A DNA stretch of 64,000 bases from Nocardiopsis sp. CNR-923 (GCF_001942255.1 NZ_MKKC01000061.1:30184-94183), one strand, 5' to 3'. Positions 47,078-57,506 are shown, counted from the first letter of the stretch. The notes: a model not told the origin generated them from the sequence alone. A program made the numbers and translations.

Positions 47078-47156
47078 GTCTCTCCTGAGGGGCCGGTGCT
47101 GGTGGTCACCTTTAGACTCCCAGGAGAAATCAGTCACGTCCAGCGACACTTTCTGC

Positions 47157-48085
47157 TCAGTCTGTTCTGAATAACTGAACATTGGGCAATGCGGCGGCCG
47201 CATCGTTCAGGGCCCGGGTGACCAGGGCGATCCAGGGCCGTTCGCGAGCCCCGGCGCGCACGGCCGAGACCACGTGCCGGCGGGGCTGGTCGGTCGGCAG
47301 CACGCGCAGGGCGACCCCGGGGGTCCGGCTCGCAGCGGCCAGGCGCGGGATCAGCGCGACGCCCATTCCGGCGGCGACCATGTCGAGGATGGCCCGCCAG
47401 TCGGCCGCCACGTGCGCCTGCCCGGGCACGAACCCCGCCTGGGCGCACGCGGCGATGGTGATGTCCCGCCAGGGGCCCGCGTCGCCGTAGATCCACGGAT
47501 CGTCGGCGAGATCGGCCAGCCGGGGTCCGGGCGCGTTGGCCAGTCTGTGGTGCGCGGGCAGCGCCACGTCGAGCGGGTCGGTGAGCAGTTCGGCACGGTC
47601 GAACCTGCCGTCCTGGCCGGTGGGAGCCTGTGCGGCGAGGGAGAGGCCGATGTCGATCTCACCGGCGCAGAGCAGGTCGTAGACCTCGGCCGCTCGGCCT
47701 GGTGCACTTTCAGGGTGAGCCCGGGATGGTCGCGGCGCAGCGCGCTCACGGCGGGGACGACGAGCTTGGGGATGGCGGTGGCGAACGACCCCACGCGCAC
47801 GTGGCCGGCCTCCCCGCGCGCGAACCCCTCCAGTTCGGCCTCGGCCCGCTCCAGTTGGGCGAGGACGATGTCGGTGTGGCGGAGCAGCACGTGGGCGGCG
47901 TCGGTGAGCCGGACGCGGCGGCCGTGCGCCTCCAACAGGGGGACGCCGGTCTGCTTGGCCAGCGAGGAGAGCTGCTGGGACACGGCGGAGGGGGTCATGC
48001 GCAGCGCCTCGGCGGTGGCCCGGACGGTGCCGAGTTCGTCCAGGGTGCGGAGCACGCGCAGTTTGCGGAGGTCCCAGTCGGTCAT
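47157..48085 (-). CDS. LysR-family transcriptional regulator (frameshifted)
   Basis: About 309 residues: N-terminal winged helix (LRVLRTLDELGTVRATAEAL, SAVSQQLSSLAKQTG) and a periplasmic-binding-like effector domain. One base is missing near 47697, after KVHQAE. It is 80 nt upstream of alc and divergent from the thioesterase, either of which it might control. Confidence 0.88.
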
Positions 48086-48175
48086 CTCACAGAACTACCA
48101 TTCACGTCGCCTTAACGGAAAGTCCGTGGCTTCCTGGGTGGCGCCCCGTGGTTACTCAGGAGTAACATTGGCGGC

Positions 48176-48643
48176 ATGGCAAAGATGAACGCCGAGACGG
48201 CGGAGATGGTCAAGTCCGGATTCCTGGCCGCGGTGCCCTTCGCCCGCACGCTCGGGGTCACCTTCACCGACCTCGACTTCGGCCGCGCCGTCATGCGCCT
48301 GCCCGACAACGCCGACCACCACAACCACGTCGGCGGGCCCCACGCCGGGGCCATGTTCGCCCTGGCCGAGTCCGCCTCCGGCGCGATCGTCATCGGCGCC
48401 TTCGGCGACCAGTTGGAGCGGGCCGTCCCGCTCCCCGTCAGCGCCGAGATCAGGTACCTCAAGATCGCCCTGGGCGATGTGACCGCCGAGGCCACGCTCG
48501 GTCGCCCGCGCGACGAGATCGTCGCCGAACTGGACGAGGGCAGGCGCCCGGAGTTCCCGGTCGAGATCGAGCTGCGCACCGACGACGGCACCGTCACCGG
48601 CCGCATGACCGTCGTGTGGACGCTGCGCCCGAACCGGAAGTAG
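48176..48643 (+). CDS. Hotdog-fold thioesterase-like protein (DUF4442/PaaI type)
   Basis: A 155-residue protein with NHVGGPHAGAMFALAESASG, typical of PaaI/DUF4442 hotdog thioesterases acting on acyl-CoA. ATG at 48176. Followed by a terminator. Confidence 0.8.
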   Translation: MAKMNAETAEMVKSGFLAAVPFARTLGVTFTDLDFGRAVMRLPDNADHHNHVGGPHAGAMFALAESASGAIVIGAFGDQLERAVPLPVSAEIRYLKIALGDVTAEATLGRPRDEIVAELDEGRRPEFPVEIELRTDDGTVTGRMTVVWTLRPNRK

Positions 48644-48666
48644 CCCGCCCCCTCCCCACTCCTCGG

Positions 48667-48691
48667 CCCCGCCCGCGTCGACCGGGCGGGG
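48667..48691 (+). terminator. Hairpin terminator
   Basis: CCCCGCCCG (48667-48675) and CGGGCGGGG (48683-48691) followed by CGTCATTTG. Confidence 0.75.
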
Positions 48692-48753
48692 CGTCATTTG
48701 TCACCGCCCGTGGGTACGTTCCCCGGTGAACCACGCCGACGAGGAGCCCCACC

Positions 48754-49899
48754 GTGAGACTGCGAGTAGACCGCGACGCGTTCGCCGAGGCGGTCGTCTG
48801 GACGGCCCGGGCACTCCCCACCAGGCCCGCCGTTCCCGTTCTCGCGGGGATGAGGATGGAGGTCTCCGGGGACGGGACGAAGCTTCAGCTGTCCGGGTTC
48901 GACTACGAGGTCTCCGCGCGCGCGTCGGTGGAGGTGCTGTCCGAGGAGACCGGCGCCGCGCTCGTCCCCGGCCGCCTGCTCGCCGAGATCGTGCGCAACC
49001 TGCCGGAGGGCACCGTACGCATCGAGCCGACGGGGCCCGACTGCTCGTCACGGGCGGGGCTGCGCGTTTCACGCTCGTCACCATGCCCCTGGAGGACTAC
49101 CCGTCGCTGCCCGGGATGCCCGACCGCGTCGGCTCCGTGCCCGCCGACACACTGGCCACGGCGGTCCGCCAGGTGGCCCCGGCGGCGAGCCGGGACGACA
49201 CCCTCCCCATGCTCACCGGCGCTACCTGGACTTCTCCGGCGACACCCTGACCCTCGTGGCCACCGACCGCTACCGCATCGCCGCCCGCGACCTGTGGTGG
49301 CGGCCCGAGGACCCGGAGTTCGACGCTGCCGCGCTGGTGCCCGCGCGCACTCTGGCCGACGTCGTGCGCGGCTGCTCAGCCAGTCCAACGTGGACATCGC
49401 CCTGTCGGCCGGTGCGGCCGGGGCGGGGACGGCGCCGGGCGAGGGCATGATCGGCTTCGAGAACGGCGAGCGCCGCACCACCACCCGTCTGATCGACAGC
49501 GACTTCGTCACGTACGCCTCGTGGTTCCCCACCGAGTTCTCCGCCCGGGCGGAGGTCGCCGTGGCTCCGCTGCTGGCGGCGGTCAAACGCGTGGCCCTGG
49601 TGGCGGACCGGGCCACGCCGCTCCGCCTGGCCTTCTCCCCGGGTGAGGTGGTCCTGGAGGCGGGGTCGGGCGAGGACGCCCAGGCCGTCGAGGCGATCAC
49701 GGTCGACTACGAGGGCGACCCGCTGCGGGTGGCCTTCCGGCCGGACTACCTGATGGACGGTCTGGCGGCCGTGGAGACCGACACCGCGCACCTCAACTTC
49801 ACCGCGCCGACCAAGCCCGCCGTGTTCACCGACGTTCCGGCCAGACAGGGCGAGAAGCCGTCCTTCCGCTATCTGGTGCAGCCCCTGCGGCTTTCCTGA
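48754..49899 (+). CDS. DNA polymerase III beta sliding clamp homologue (three frameshifts)
   Basis: About 382 residues when frames are joined. N-terminal domain MRLRVDRDAFAEAVVWTARA; middle LEDYPSLPGMPDRVGSVPAD, SGDTLTLVATDRYRIAARDL; C-terminal FRPDYLMDGLAAVETDTAHL, PARQGEKPSFRYLVQPLRLS, which resembles the clamp end. Breaks near 49042, 49222 and 49372 are each one base short and sum to zero. It is not beside dnaA or recF here, so it is probably a second clamp paralogue, as known in some actinobacteria. Confidence 0.82.
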   Translation: MRLRVDRDAFAEAVVWTARALPTRPAVPVLAGMRMEVSGDGTKLQLSGFDYEVSARASVEVLSEETGAALVPGRLLAEIVRNLPEGTVRIEPTGPDCSSRAGLRVSRSSPCPWRTTRRCPGCPTASAPCPPTHWPRRSARWPRRRAGTTPSPCSPALPGLLRRHPDPRGHRPLPHRRPRPVVAARGPGVRRCRAGARAHSGRRRARLLSQSNVDIALSAGAAGAGTAPGEGMIGFENGERRTTTRLIDSDFVTYASWFPTEFSARAEVAVAPLLAAVKRVALVADRATPLRLAFSPGEVVLEAGSGEDAQAVEAITVDYEGDPLRVAFRPDYLMDGLAAVETDTAHLNFTAPTKPAVFTDVPARQGEKPSFRYLVQPLRLS

Positions 49900-49937
49900 G
49901 CTGGGACAACGCGCTTTCGCCGTGACTTTTCCCCACG

Positions 49938-50093
49938 TGGCCACAGGTTATCCACAGGATGGGTGTCATTCCTGTGGATAACCTGTGGCCATCACGGTCG
50001 GCGAACCCCGAAGTCAGTCCGGACATCCTTCGCATTCCGCATCTGACATGCGGAAACGAAAATAGTCCACAGAAGGGCGCAGCCTGTGGACAA
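49938..50093. promoter_or_regulatory. DnaA-box cluster with a 21-bp perfect palindrome
   Basis: Perfect 21-bp arms (49938-49958 and 49971-49991) with a 12-nt loop carry two head-to-head perfect DnaA boxes, TTATCCACA (49948-49956) and TGTGGATAA (49973-49981). Two further boxes are TAGTCCACA (50063-50071) and TGTGGACAA (50085-50093). It is gene-free between the clamp homologue and the convergent DUF2786 gene. It could also end transcription. Confidence 0.65.
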
Positions 50094-50107
50094 CTTCGCG
50101 GCCGGTG

Positions 50108-50953
50108 CTATTCGCCCTCGGTCAGCGTCGACGTCCCGCCGCCGGACACGGGCGTGCCCAGGCCCAGTTCGGCCTCGCGCCCCCTGCGGTATCCGGCACG
50201 GTATCCGGCCGCGCTGTGGGTGCGTTCGGGCCGGTGCTTGCGCAGCTGAGGGAACTGCCTGTGGAACTCCTCGTTCACACGGTGGATGTCGTCGCGCAGC
50301 ACCAGTGCGGCGCCGCGGCCGGACGACGCGCTCCCGTCCCCACCGGCCTCCCCCGTCGATCCGCCCTCGGAGTTGGGCGAGGCGTTCTGCTGGAGCCTGG
50401 CACGGAACTCCCGGATCCGTTCGGCCACCGCGCGGCCGTAGGCGCGCACGAACGACCGGTAGTAGCGCTTGCGCTCGGTCTCCAGTTCCGAACGCGTGTA
50501 GTTGCGCAGCTCCCGGATGTCGCTGACGTGCGACGAGGTCATGAACCTCGCGGACGCCTCCATCTGCATCGCGATGGACGGCAGGAGCATGCGCAGCGCG
50601 TCCAGCGCGCTCACCGTGCCCACCAGGATCATGGTCCGCTCGGTGTTCTCCGCCGTGTTCCCGCGCACCGCCGACTGGCAGCCGTACGCGGCGGCGATGT
50701 CGGCCAGAGCCCGGACCCGGGCCTTGCCGTGCCCACCGACCCCGGGCACCGCGTAGTCCATGCGGCTGATCGCGTCGGGTTCCTCGCCGCGCTCGGCGCG
50801 GGCCTCGGCCTCGGCGATCGCGTGGCGGGTCATCAGCTCGGCGGCCTTGGCGGTGAACGCCTGGCTCTCGGCATCGGTGACCGCGGGGTCCTCCGCCATG
50901 CGAAGGAGCCCGCGGACCCGCTCGACCGTCTTCTGACGAGCAGCTTCAGTCAT
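50108..50953 (-). CDS. DUF2786-domain protein
   Basis: A 281-residue protein. The N-terminal DUF2786 helix pair (VERVRGLLRMAEDPAVTDAE, SQAFTAKAAELMTRHAI) is followed by a domain with YYRSFVRAYGRAVAERI and a C-terminal His/Arg/Gly-rich region (RAGYRRGREAELG). Function unknown; similar proteins occur in phages and plasmids. Confidence 0.8.
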   Translation of the reverse strand: MTEAARQKTVERVRGLLRMAEDPAVTDAESQAFTAKAAELMTRHAIAEAEARAERGEEPDAISRMDYAVPGVGGHGKARVRALADIAAAYGCQSAVRGNTAENTERTMILVGTVSALDALRMLLPSIAMQMEASARFMTSSHVSDIRELRNYTRSELETERKRYYRSFVRAYGRAVAERIREFRARLQQNASPNSEGGSTGEAGGDGSASSGRGAALVLRDDIHRVNEEFHRQFPQLRKHRPERTHSAAGYRAGYRRGREAELGLGTPVSGGGTSTLTEGE

Positions 50954-51017
50954 CGGCGCCCGGTCGTCTCCCGTAGGTGAGTGTTCTGGTTCCGCCCACG
51001 GGCGGCAAACACCGAGC

Positions 51018-51458
51018 CTAGGCCTTCTTGTTCCCCACCACCATCGCGATGACCCCGACGACGAGCCAGATCGCCGCCGCGACGAACAGACCGGAGAAGA
51101 CGGCACCGAACAGACCGCCGATCGGAGAGGCGAGGATGGAGGTCGCGTACGAGACGATCGCGAACCCCGCGCCGCCGACCAGCGCGGGCGCGGTCGCGTA
51201 CCGGAACGGGTAGGCGGCGGCCCAGCGCCTGCCCCGGCGGTCGGCCTTCCTGCTGATCACGCCGCCGATGCCGCCGATCAGCGAGAAGAAGATGATCCCC
51301 GCGGTCAGCCCGGCGCCGATCGGCCCGTTGCCGAGGTTCAGCAGGAAGAAGAGGGTGCCCCCGGCCGCGCCGCCCAGCAGCGAGGTGGTCCAGGGCCAGA
51401 TCATCGTCGCCGAGGCGACGGGAGTGAATGCGTTACCGCGCTCCAGCGTCATGTCCAC
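51018..51458 (-). CDS. Four-helix membrane protein
   Basis: A 146-residue protein with four hydrophobic helices (for example LGGAAGGTLFFLLNLG, LTAGIIFFSLIGGIGGVI, LFVAAAIWLVVGVIAMVVG) and a basic loop in the middle. No family recognised. A second Met two codons in is equally possible as start. Confidence 0.65.
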   Translation of the reverse strand: MDMTLERGNAFTPVASATMIWPWTTSLLGGAAGGTLFFLLNLGNGPIGAGLTAGIIFFSLIGGIGGVISRKADRRGRRWAAAYPFRYATAPALVGGAGFAIVSYATSILASPIGGLFGAVFSGLFVAAAIWLVVGVIAMVVGNKKA

Positions 51459-51668
51459 TGCTCCAGTCGAATCGTGTGACGCCCGCTCCGGCCGTCCCCT
51501 TCAGCATGCGCCTCCGGGGCCGCCGGGACATCAGGGCCCGTCCCTGACCTTCCCCCCAGATCGCCCGCGCATGTCTGTCGCCGGTGATCTGTGGACGGAG
51601 CCGGTGAACCGGCCCCGGGGGCCGACCGTGTGCTTCCCGCCGGCGCGTGCCCTACGGGGTTCCAACGA

Positions 51669-52175
51669 TCAGGCGTCCGCCGGAGTGCCCGGTCCGGCTC
51701 CGTTCCCGATCGCGGCCAGGTCCGCGCTCAGGTGCGCCCAGATCGAGCGGAAGGCGGGCAACAGCGGCAGCGACGTCGTCTCGCCGACCGGCACCCACCG
51801 GATCTCCTCGCTTTCGGAGTTGCCGGGGCGAAAGGGCACGAGGCCGGGTGTGCGCGCGAGGAAGGTGTCGTACCGCCACACGGCGAGGTCGTGCTCGTAG
51901 CTGCCGATGACGGTGAACTCGTCGAGGTCCCCCGCGACCTCCTCGCGGAACTCGCGCACCGCGGCCTCCAGGGGGGTCTCGTCGCGGTTGCGCGCCCCTC
52001 CGGGGATGCCCCAGGTGCCGCCCATGTGGGTCCATCCGGCGCGGTACTGGAGGAGGACGTGTCCGGTTCCGGCCACGTCCGTGGCGTACAGCAGCAACCC
52101 CGCCGCGCCGTACACCCCCCACCGCCGGGTCCCGTCGGGCAGACTCACCCAGCCGTTCCCGTCGCCGTCCTGCAT
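51669..52175 (-). CDS. Nudix hydrolase
   Basis: A 168-residue MutT-like enzyme with Nudix box GGARNRDETPLEAAVREFRE then EVAG. The N-terminal GTRRWGVYGAAGLLLYA and GTWGIPGGARN are typical. Substrate unknown. Chromosomal, unlike the element-borne Nudix at 9140. Confidence 0.88.
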   Translation of the reverse strand: MQDGDGNGWVSLPDGTRRWGVYGAAGLLLYATDVAGTGHVLLQYRAGWTHMGGTWGIPGGARNRDETPLEAAVREFREEVAGDLDEFTVIGSYEHDLAVWRYDTFLARTPGLVPFRPGNSESEEIRWVPVGETTSLPLLPAFRSIWAHLSADLAAIGNGAGPGTPADA

Positions 52176-52686
52176 CAGGACCTCCCTCTCTCGCGTCGCG
52201 CTCGGCCGACCAAGCGTCCACCCCTTCGGGACAACGATCCGCCACGAACGATGATGCCCGCCCGACGCGGATCATGCCTCGACCGCCCCGCGTCCGGCAC
52301 GGCCACCCTCCTGAACCCGTGGCCCGAATGCCTTCCTCCGGGGCGATCACGGCGGCGTGGGAGGACCGAGTCGCCTACCCTTCGTCGTGGGGCGGCTACC
52401 GTTGCTGGCCGCATTCGGCCAGACGGTGGCGGAGTGGTGAAATCGGACCCAGAGTTTACGTGTCACGACGTTCCGTCAGTCCGCGTGTCGGGCACGCGCT
52501 GAAAGCGGACTGTAAGTGGAACGGAAGAGGATGCCGTCAGTGTGGAACGCGTTCGACGAGACCGGTTCCCGCGAGAGGACGGCTCGTGAGTGAAGACCGG
52601 TCCGACGTTCGTTGGACACATGCCACCCGTGACGTGCCAGGCGGAACCGTCACGGGTGGCCCTCCGTCATAGGTGGTGATTTCCCC
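52176..52686. other. Gene-free stretch with inverted repeat
   Basis: No convincing gene. A perfect 12-bp inverted repeat, GCCACCCGTGAC (52622-52633) and GTCACGGGTGGC (52649-52660), lies 27 nt before the next small gene and could be an attenuator or upstream terminator. Confidence 0.5.
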
Positions 52687-52926
52687 ATGAAGCTGCGCAG
52701 ACGCCGAAGAGCCGCGTTGCGGCTCTACGCGAGTGCGGTGAGGAGAGGAGTGCGCGTGCCCAGGATGTTGACTGTCGACGAGCGGTTCGAGGCGATCATC
52801 GCCGTTGAGGAGCCCACGGCCAGGGTCAACCCGATGCGTGACCCCGATCCGGACCGCGGCGGTTCGGAAGAGGAGGAGCCCGCGCGGATCACGCCTTCCG
52901 AGACGGACGACGACGAGAAGGCGTAA
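52687..52926 (+). CDS. Small charged protein upstream of the SARP regulator
   Basis: A 79-residue protein: very basic N-terminus (MKLRRRRRAALRLYASAVRR) and acidic C-terminus (GGSEEEEPARI, SETDDDEKA). GGTGG lies upstream, and a clear terminator follows the stop, which supports a real gene. No family recognised. Confidence 0.5.
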   Translation: MKLRRRRRAALRLYASAVRRGVRVPRMLTVDERFEAIIAVEEPTARVNPMRDPDPDRGGSEEEEPARITPSETDDDEKA

Positions 52927-52939
52927 CGCGCTTCCATCA

Positions 52940-52977
52940 CTCCGAGTACTTGTGCAGAGGGGGGTACTCGGAGTTTT
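52940..52977 (+). terminator. Rho-independent terminator
   Basis: CTCCGAGTAC (52940-52949) and GTACTCGGAG (52964-52973) followed by TTTT; separates the small gene from the SARP gene. Confidence 0.85.
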
Positions 52978-53030
52978 CCGTGCGCACGCATTCTCGTTCG
53001 GTCGGAATTCCCCTTGTAGTGTTGCCTCTT

Positions 53031-56000
53031 GTGGAATTCGGCGTGCTCGGCCCCATCGCCGCGTGGTCCGACGGTCGGCCTCTGTCGGTCGGCGGGCCGC
53101 GCCAGCGGTGTGTGCTCGGAGCCTGTTGGTGCACCTCGACCGTGAGGTCACGGTCGACCAGTTGATCGCCTACCTCTGGAACGACGACCCGCCGCGCACG
53201 GCGCGTTCGGTCATCCAGGTGCAGGTCCACCATCTGCGTCAGCTGCTTCCCGACAGCATCGCCACGACCCCCGGCGGGTACACGCTGAGCGTCGATCCCG
53301 AGTCCGTCGACCTGCACCGGTTCCGGAACCTGCGCGCGCGGGCCGTGAACGCCGAGCCCGCGGTCGCCGTCGACCTCCTCGACCAGGCCCTGGACTGTTG
53401 GCGGGGCACTCCCTTCTCCGGAGTCGGGTCGGAGTTCCTCGAACACTCGGTGGTCGCTCCGCTGCGTGAGGAGTGGTGGTCGGCCGTGGTCGGATGGGCG
53501 TCGTGCGCCCTCGGCCTCGGAAGGCAGGCCGAGGTGGTCTCCCGGCTCACCCCGATGGTGGGCGAGCAGCCGTTCCGCGAACGGCTGCACCACCTGTTGA
53601 TCACCGCCCTGTGGCGGGACAACGAACGCGCCAGGGCGCTCGCCGTGTACGAGTCCTTCCGCGTCAACCTGGTGGAGGAACTGGGGGTCGACCCCGGACC
53701 GGAACTGACGGCCCTGCACGGCAGGATCCTCCGGGACGACGTCAGAGCCGGTGCGGAGGAGTTCCCCGGCGGAGCGCCCGCGGACGGTTCCGAGTCCGGA
53801 TACGTGGTGCGCAACGACCTTCCGCGTGACCTGCCGGACTTCACGGGGCGCCGTGAGCCTCTCCGGGTTCTCGACGAGGTGGCCAGCGGTGACGACGGCC
53901 TGGCCAAGGTCTGTGTGATCACCGGAGCCGGGGGGGAGGGGAAGACGACCACCGCCGTCCGGTTCGGGTACGAGTCCGGGAAGCGCTTTCCCGACGGGCA
54001 ACTGTTCATCGACCTCTACGGTTACACGGCCAACAAGGAACCCCTCGATTCCTCCTCGGCGTTGGCGGCGCTGCTGCGCGCGGTCGGGGTACGGGCCGAG
54101 TCCGTTCCCGAGTCCCTGGACGAGCGTTCCGCCCTGTGGCGGGCGACGCTGATGGGGCGCAGGATTCTGGTCGTCCTGGACAACGCGGCCAGTTTCACTC
54201 AGGTCAGCTCACTCCTGCCGTCCTCGCCAGGGTCGATGACCCTCATCACCACGCGCAACGACCTCTCCGGACTGAGCGGTGCGCGCTTCCTCTCCCTGGG
54301 GATGTTCGACGAGGCGACGTCCCTGGAACTCCTCGAACGTGTTGTCGGCCGAGAGCGTGTGAGAAGCGAACCCGAGGCGGCGCGCGACATCGTCCGCATC
54401 TGCGGCGGACTGCCGTTGGCCCTGCGGGTCCTGGCGGGCCGCATGGTGAGCCGGCCCCGGTGGTCGTTCGCGCACGTGGCCAGACGGCTCGGGGAGCGGA
54501 ACCGCAAGTTTCGGGAACTGCGGGTCGAGGGTCAGAGCGTGGAGTCCGCGATCGACCTCTCCTACCAGAGCCTCACCGCCGACCAGCGCCAGGCCTTCCT
54601 CCTGCTCGGGCTGATGATCGGGAACACGGTCGACCTCGGCGGCGCGTCCGCTCTGTTGGACATGGACCTGGAGGATGCGGACGACACGCTCCAGGAACTC
54701 GTCGGGGTCTGCCTCCTGAACGAGCCCAAGGGGGACGTGTACCGGCTCCACGACCTGATCAGAGCCTTCTCCCTCGACCGTGCCCTGACCGCGTTCGGTC
54801 AGGAGGAGGTCGAGGCCGCCAAGACGCGGTTGGCCCGGTTCTACCTCGAAACCGCCCAACAGGCGGCGGAGCTCATGGGCGTGCACGTCGGCGTCGGATC
54901 GGACGCGGACGGGCTGCGGCACCGCGCCTACCTGTCGGGCCGCGAGGACGCGGAGGGCTGGTTCTCCCTTCACCAGGAGAACCTGACGGACACCATCGAG
55001 TACTTCGCGGTGGGAGACCACGGCGACAGCGCCTGGCGCCTCGCCGACGCGGTGTGGCGCTACTACGCCCTGCACGGCCACATGTCGCTGCTGATCAGCT
55101 CGCAGGAGCAGGCCTTCCAGATCAGCGACAGGCAGGGCAACGAGCGCGGCCGCGCGGTGACCCTCATCGGTCTGGGGATCGCCCACTGCCTCTCGGGGCG
55201 GTTCGAAGAATCCCTGGATCTGCTCACGGAGGCGCGGGACCTGTTGGAGTCCGTCGGTGACGCCAAGGGCATGATTCGAGCCCTGGCCAACCTGAGCATG
55301 GCCTACGAGCGGCTCGGCCGGTTCGAGGACGCCATGGCTGCGGTGCGCGGCGTGCTGGAGTACGCCACCAGTGTCGGGGACACCGAAGTGGAGGCGTTAC
55401 AGGCGGGAAACCTGGCGCTGTTCCATCGGATCCTGGGGAACTACCAGGAGGCGTTGGACTGCTGTGAACGGGCCCAGCGGACGCCCAGGGGCGAGGACAA
55501 CGACGACCTGGAGTCACGGGCGAAGCTGACCATGGGGGAGGCCTATCTCGGCCTCGGCGAGCTCGACCTCGCCTTCCGGGCGCTGAACGAGGCCCTGGAG
55601 ATCTCCCGGCGGTCGCGGCTCGTGGCGAGCCAGATCTACATCCACAACGCCCTCGGGGTCGCCCACCGGGCCGCCGGGAAGTGGGAACAGGCCGTGGAGT
55701 GCCACGTGGAGGCACTGGAACTCGCAGAGGCGTCCGGCAACCGGAGCGGCGACGCCGAAATCCTCACCGACCTCGGCATGACCTACCACGCCGCGGGGCG
55801 GTACGAGGACGCCGAGGCCGAGCTGGAGCGCGCCCACGCCATCGCGGTCGAGCGCAGCGAACGCTACATCGTCGCCCGTGCGGCTCTCGCGCTCGGACGG
55901 CTGCCCGCGCCGACCATGCCGACCGGCCGCGCCCGCACCCTCCTCCAGGGCGCCGAGGAGGCCTTCGCGGAGATGGGCGTGCCCGAACTGGAACGGGCCC

Positions 56001-56032
56001 GAGAGGCCCTGGCCGCCCTCGACGTCGACTGA
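53031..56032 (+). CDS. AfsR-like SARP transcriptional regulator (frameshifted near start)
   Basis: About 1000 residues. An OmpR-type DNA-binding domain (MEFGVLGPIAAWSDGRPLSV; break near 53125, then LLVHLDREVTVDQLIAYLWN) and a bacterial transcriptional activator domain make the SARP head. An NB-ARC ATPase follows (Walker A ITGAGGEGKTTTAV, LVVLDNAAS, CGGLPLAL), then TPR repeats to the end (for example LGNYQEALDCCERAQRT). AfsR-type regulators activate secondary metabolism, but no biosynthetic cluster adjoins in this window. Confidence 0.92.
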
Positions 56033-56045
56033 GGCCGCCCGAACC

Positions 56046-56857
56046 TCAGTGGTAGGCCCCGCTCCTGGGTGTGCCGCGCGGTCGCGTCCATCCCCCGTTC
56101 CTGCGCATGGACCACAGGTACAGCCTGCTCGGCAGGGAGCGCAGGACGTGCGGGAGCCTCGGGTACACGGCGCGGGTCACCCGGACCACGCGGTCGAACC
56201 GCCGCTGCCGGGCCGCTGACCAGGGGATCTCGAAGGCCTCGCGTAGTTTCGGCGGCAGCAGGCCGCCCGCGAGGAAGCGCTGGACGTGCGTGATCGGCCA
56301 GAGCAGGCGGTTGGCCGGCCAGAAGAGCTGTCGGGAGATGCCGAGCGCCGGCTCACCGACCTCCAGCCGCCCGACCGCCTCGGCCCAGTAGGCGTCGAAC
56401 GCGCCGGGGTGGCGGGCCACTGCTCCTCGGGCAGTCCCAGCGCGGTCGCGAACACCGCCGCCTCACGCAGGAACACGGGGAACTCGTCCTCGTCGATCTC
56501 CCCGACGGTGAGTTCGTACAACCGCGTCCACGTGTGGAACAGCGTCGCGGCCACCCAGAGCAGCAGGTCGGGGTCGAGCGCCCGGTAGCCCGGGCCGTTC
56601 ACGCGGCGGTGTATGGCGCGGACGATGGCCTGGACGCGCGCCCGCTCCTCGTCGGTGCCGAGCGAGGTGCCGTAGACGTAGTAGAGCGTGCCGCGCAGCC
56701 GGTCGAGTGGGCGCGTGGAGAAGTCGCTGTGGTCGTGCACGCCCTGGGCGACGCTCGGATGGGCGACCTGGAGCAGAATGGCGTAGGCGGCGCCCCCGAG
56801 CAGGCTGGCCTCGGAGTGGATCCTGCGCAGTGGAGACTCTTCGGACGATCGGCCCAT
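56046..56857 (-). CDS. Oxygenase MpaB-like (DUF2236) protein (frameshifted)
   Basis: About 270 residues. RIHSEASLLGGAAYAILLQV, AQGVHDHSDFSTRPLDRLRG and LLLWVAATLFHTWTRLYE are DUF2236 features, including the histidines thought to bind haem in relatives such as Lcp/MpaB. One base is missing near 56420; the second frame ends RNGGWTRPRGTPRSGAYH. Start at ATG 56857 or a TTG 18 nt upstream. Confidence 0.82.
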
Positions 56858-57286
56858 GTCTGGATCGTAGGACAACGACGGTTCCGGGGCGGTGTGGCGC
56901 GCCCGTCCGGGATCGCTCCGGTCGGTGCGGGCTCCGGGGCCTCGGGCCTGGCGCGCGAACGAGGCCTACTTGATGGGACAGGAAAATCTAACCCCAAAGA
57001 CAGGTACGGTCGGCATGGGTTCGCAAGCGCCCGGGTCCTCCAGCTACGGTCCCCGGTCCCCCACCCTCATGCCCGCCGGTGCGCCCCTCCGCCCCCCGTC
57101 CGGTTCCCTCCCCGGGCCGGGGACCACCGTTGGTGAGGCGCCGGCACCATCCGCGGTCAGGCCTCCCGCCACCCCGTGTCGGCGGGCCCCCTCCCGGCCG
57201 ACGCCCCTCCACGCGGCCCGGACCGCGCGGCGGGCCTCAGCGGTGCGCGTCGCCGAGCAGGTCGATCACCGCCCTTCCCTGACTGC
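56858..57286. other. Gene-free chromosomal flank of the tRNA-Pro attachment copy
   Basis: No supported gene. In the pre-insertion chromosome this DNA should lie directly downstream of tRNA-Pro. GC-rich, with no notable repeats. Confidence 0.5.
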
Positions 57287-57399
57287 ATGTGCACCGGACG
57301 CCGCGCGCCGGAAATCGCGCACGACAAAGAACGGGTGCCCACCTGCGTGGACACCCGTTCCTCCGTCGGGGTGGCGGGATTTGAACCCACGACCTCTTC
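57287..57399 (-). repeat. 113-bp attachment repeat, inverted copy with tRNA-Pro 3' fragment
   Basis: Inverted copy of 2637-2749 with two mismatches. It contains the last 34 nt of tRNA-Pro (57366-57399, minus strand) and its terminator, but no 5' tRNA part. It is an attR-type scar separating chromosome (below 57287) from AICE 2 (above 57399). Confidence 0.9.
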
Positions 57400-57506
57400 C
57401 CGTGCTCGGGGTCGCCGTGGTGTAGCGGGGAGGGGCCGTGAGCTGCGGTCGGAGGTAGTCCGTGGTCCTGGCCCGTTCCCGCCGTTCCCGGGGGTCTCCC
57501 GACGCC

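Noticed and set aside
52427..52520. Possible class II tRNA (GTGGCGGAGTGGTGAAAT)
   Set aside because: No matching acceptor 3' strand, T-arm or anticodon stem could be found.
2637..57399. Reading the two tRNA-Pro copies as ends of one 55-kb island
   Set aside because: The copies are inverted, not direct, and the DNA between them holds housekeeping genes (pkn cluster, serS, pheA). Two separate elements with exchanged ends fit better.
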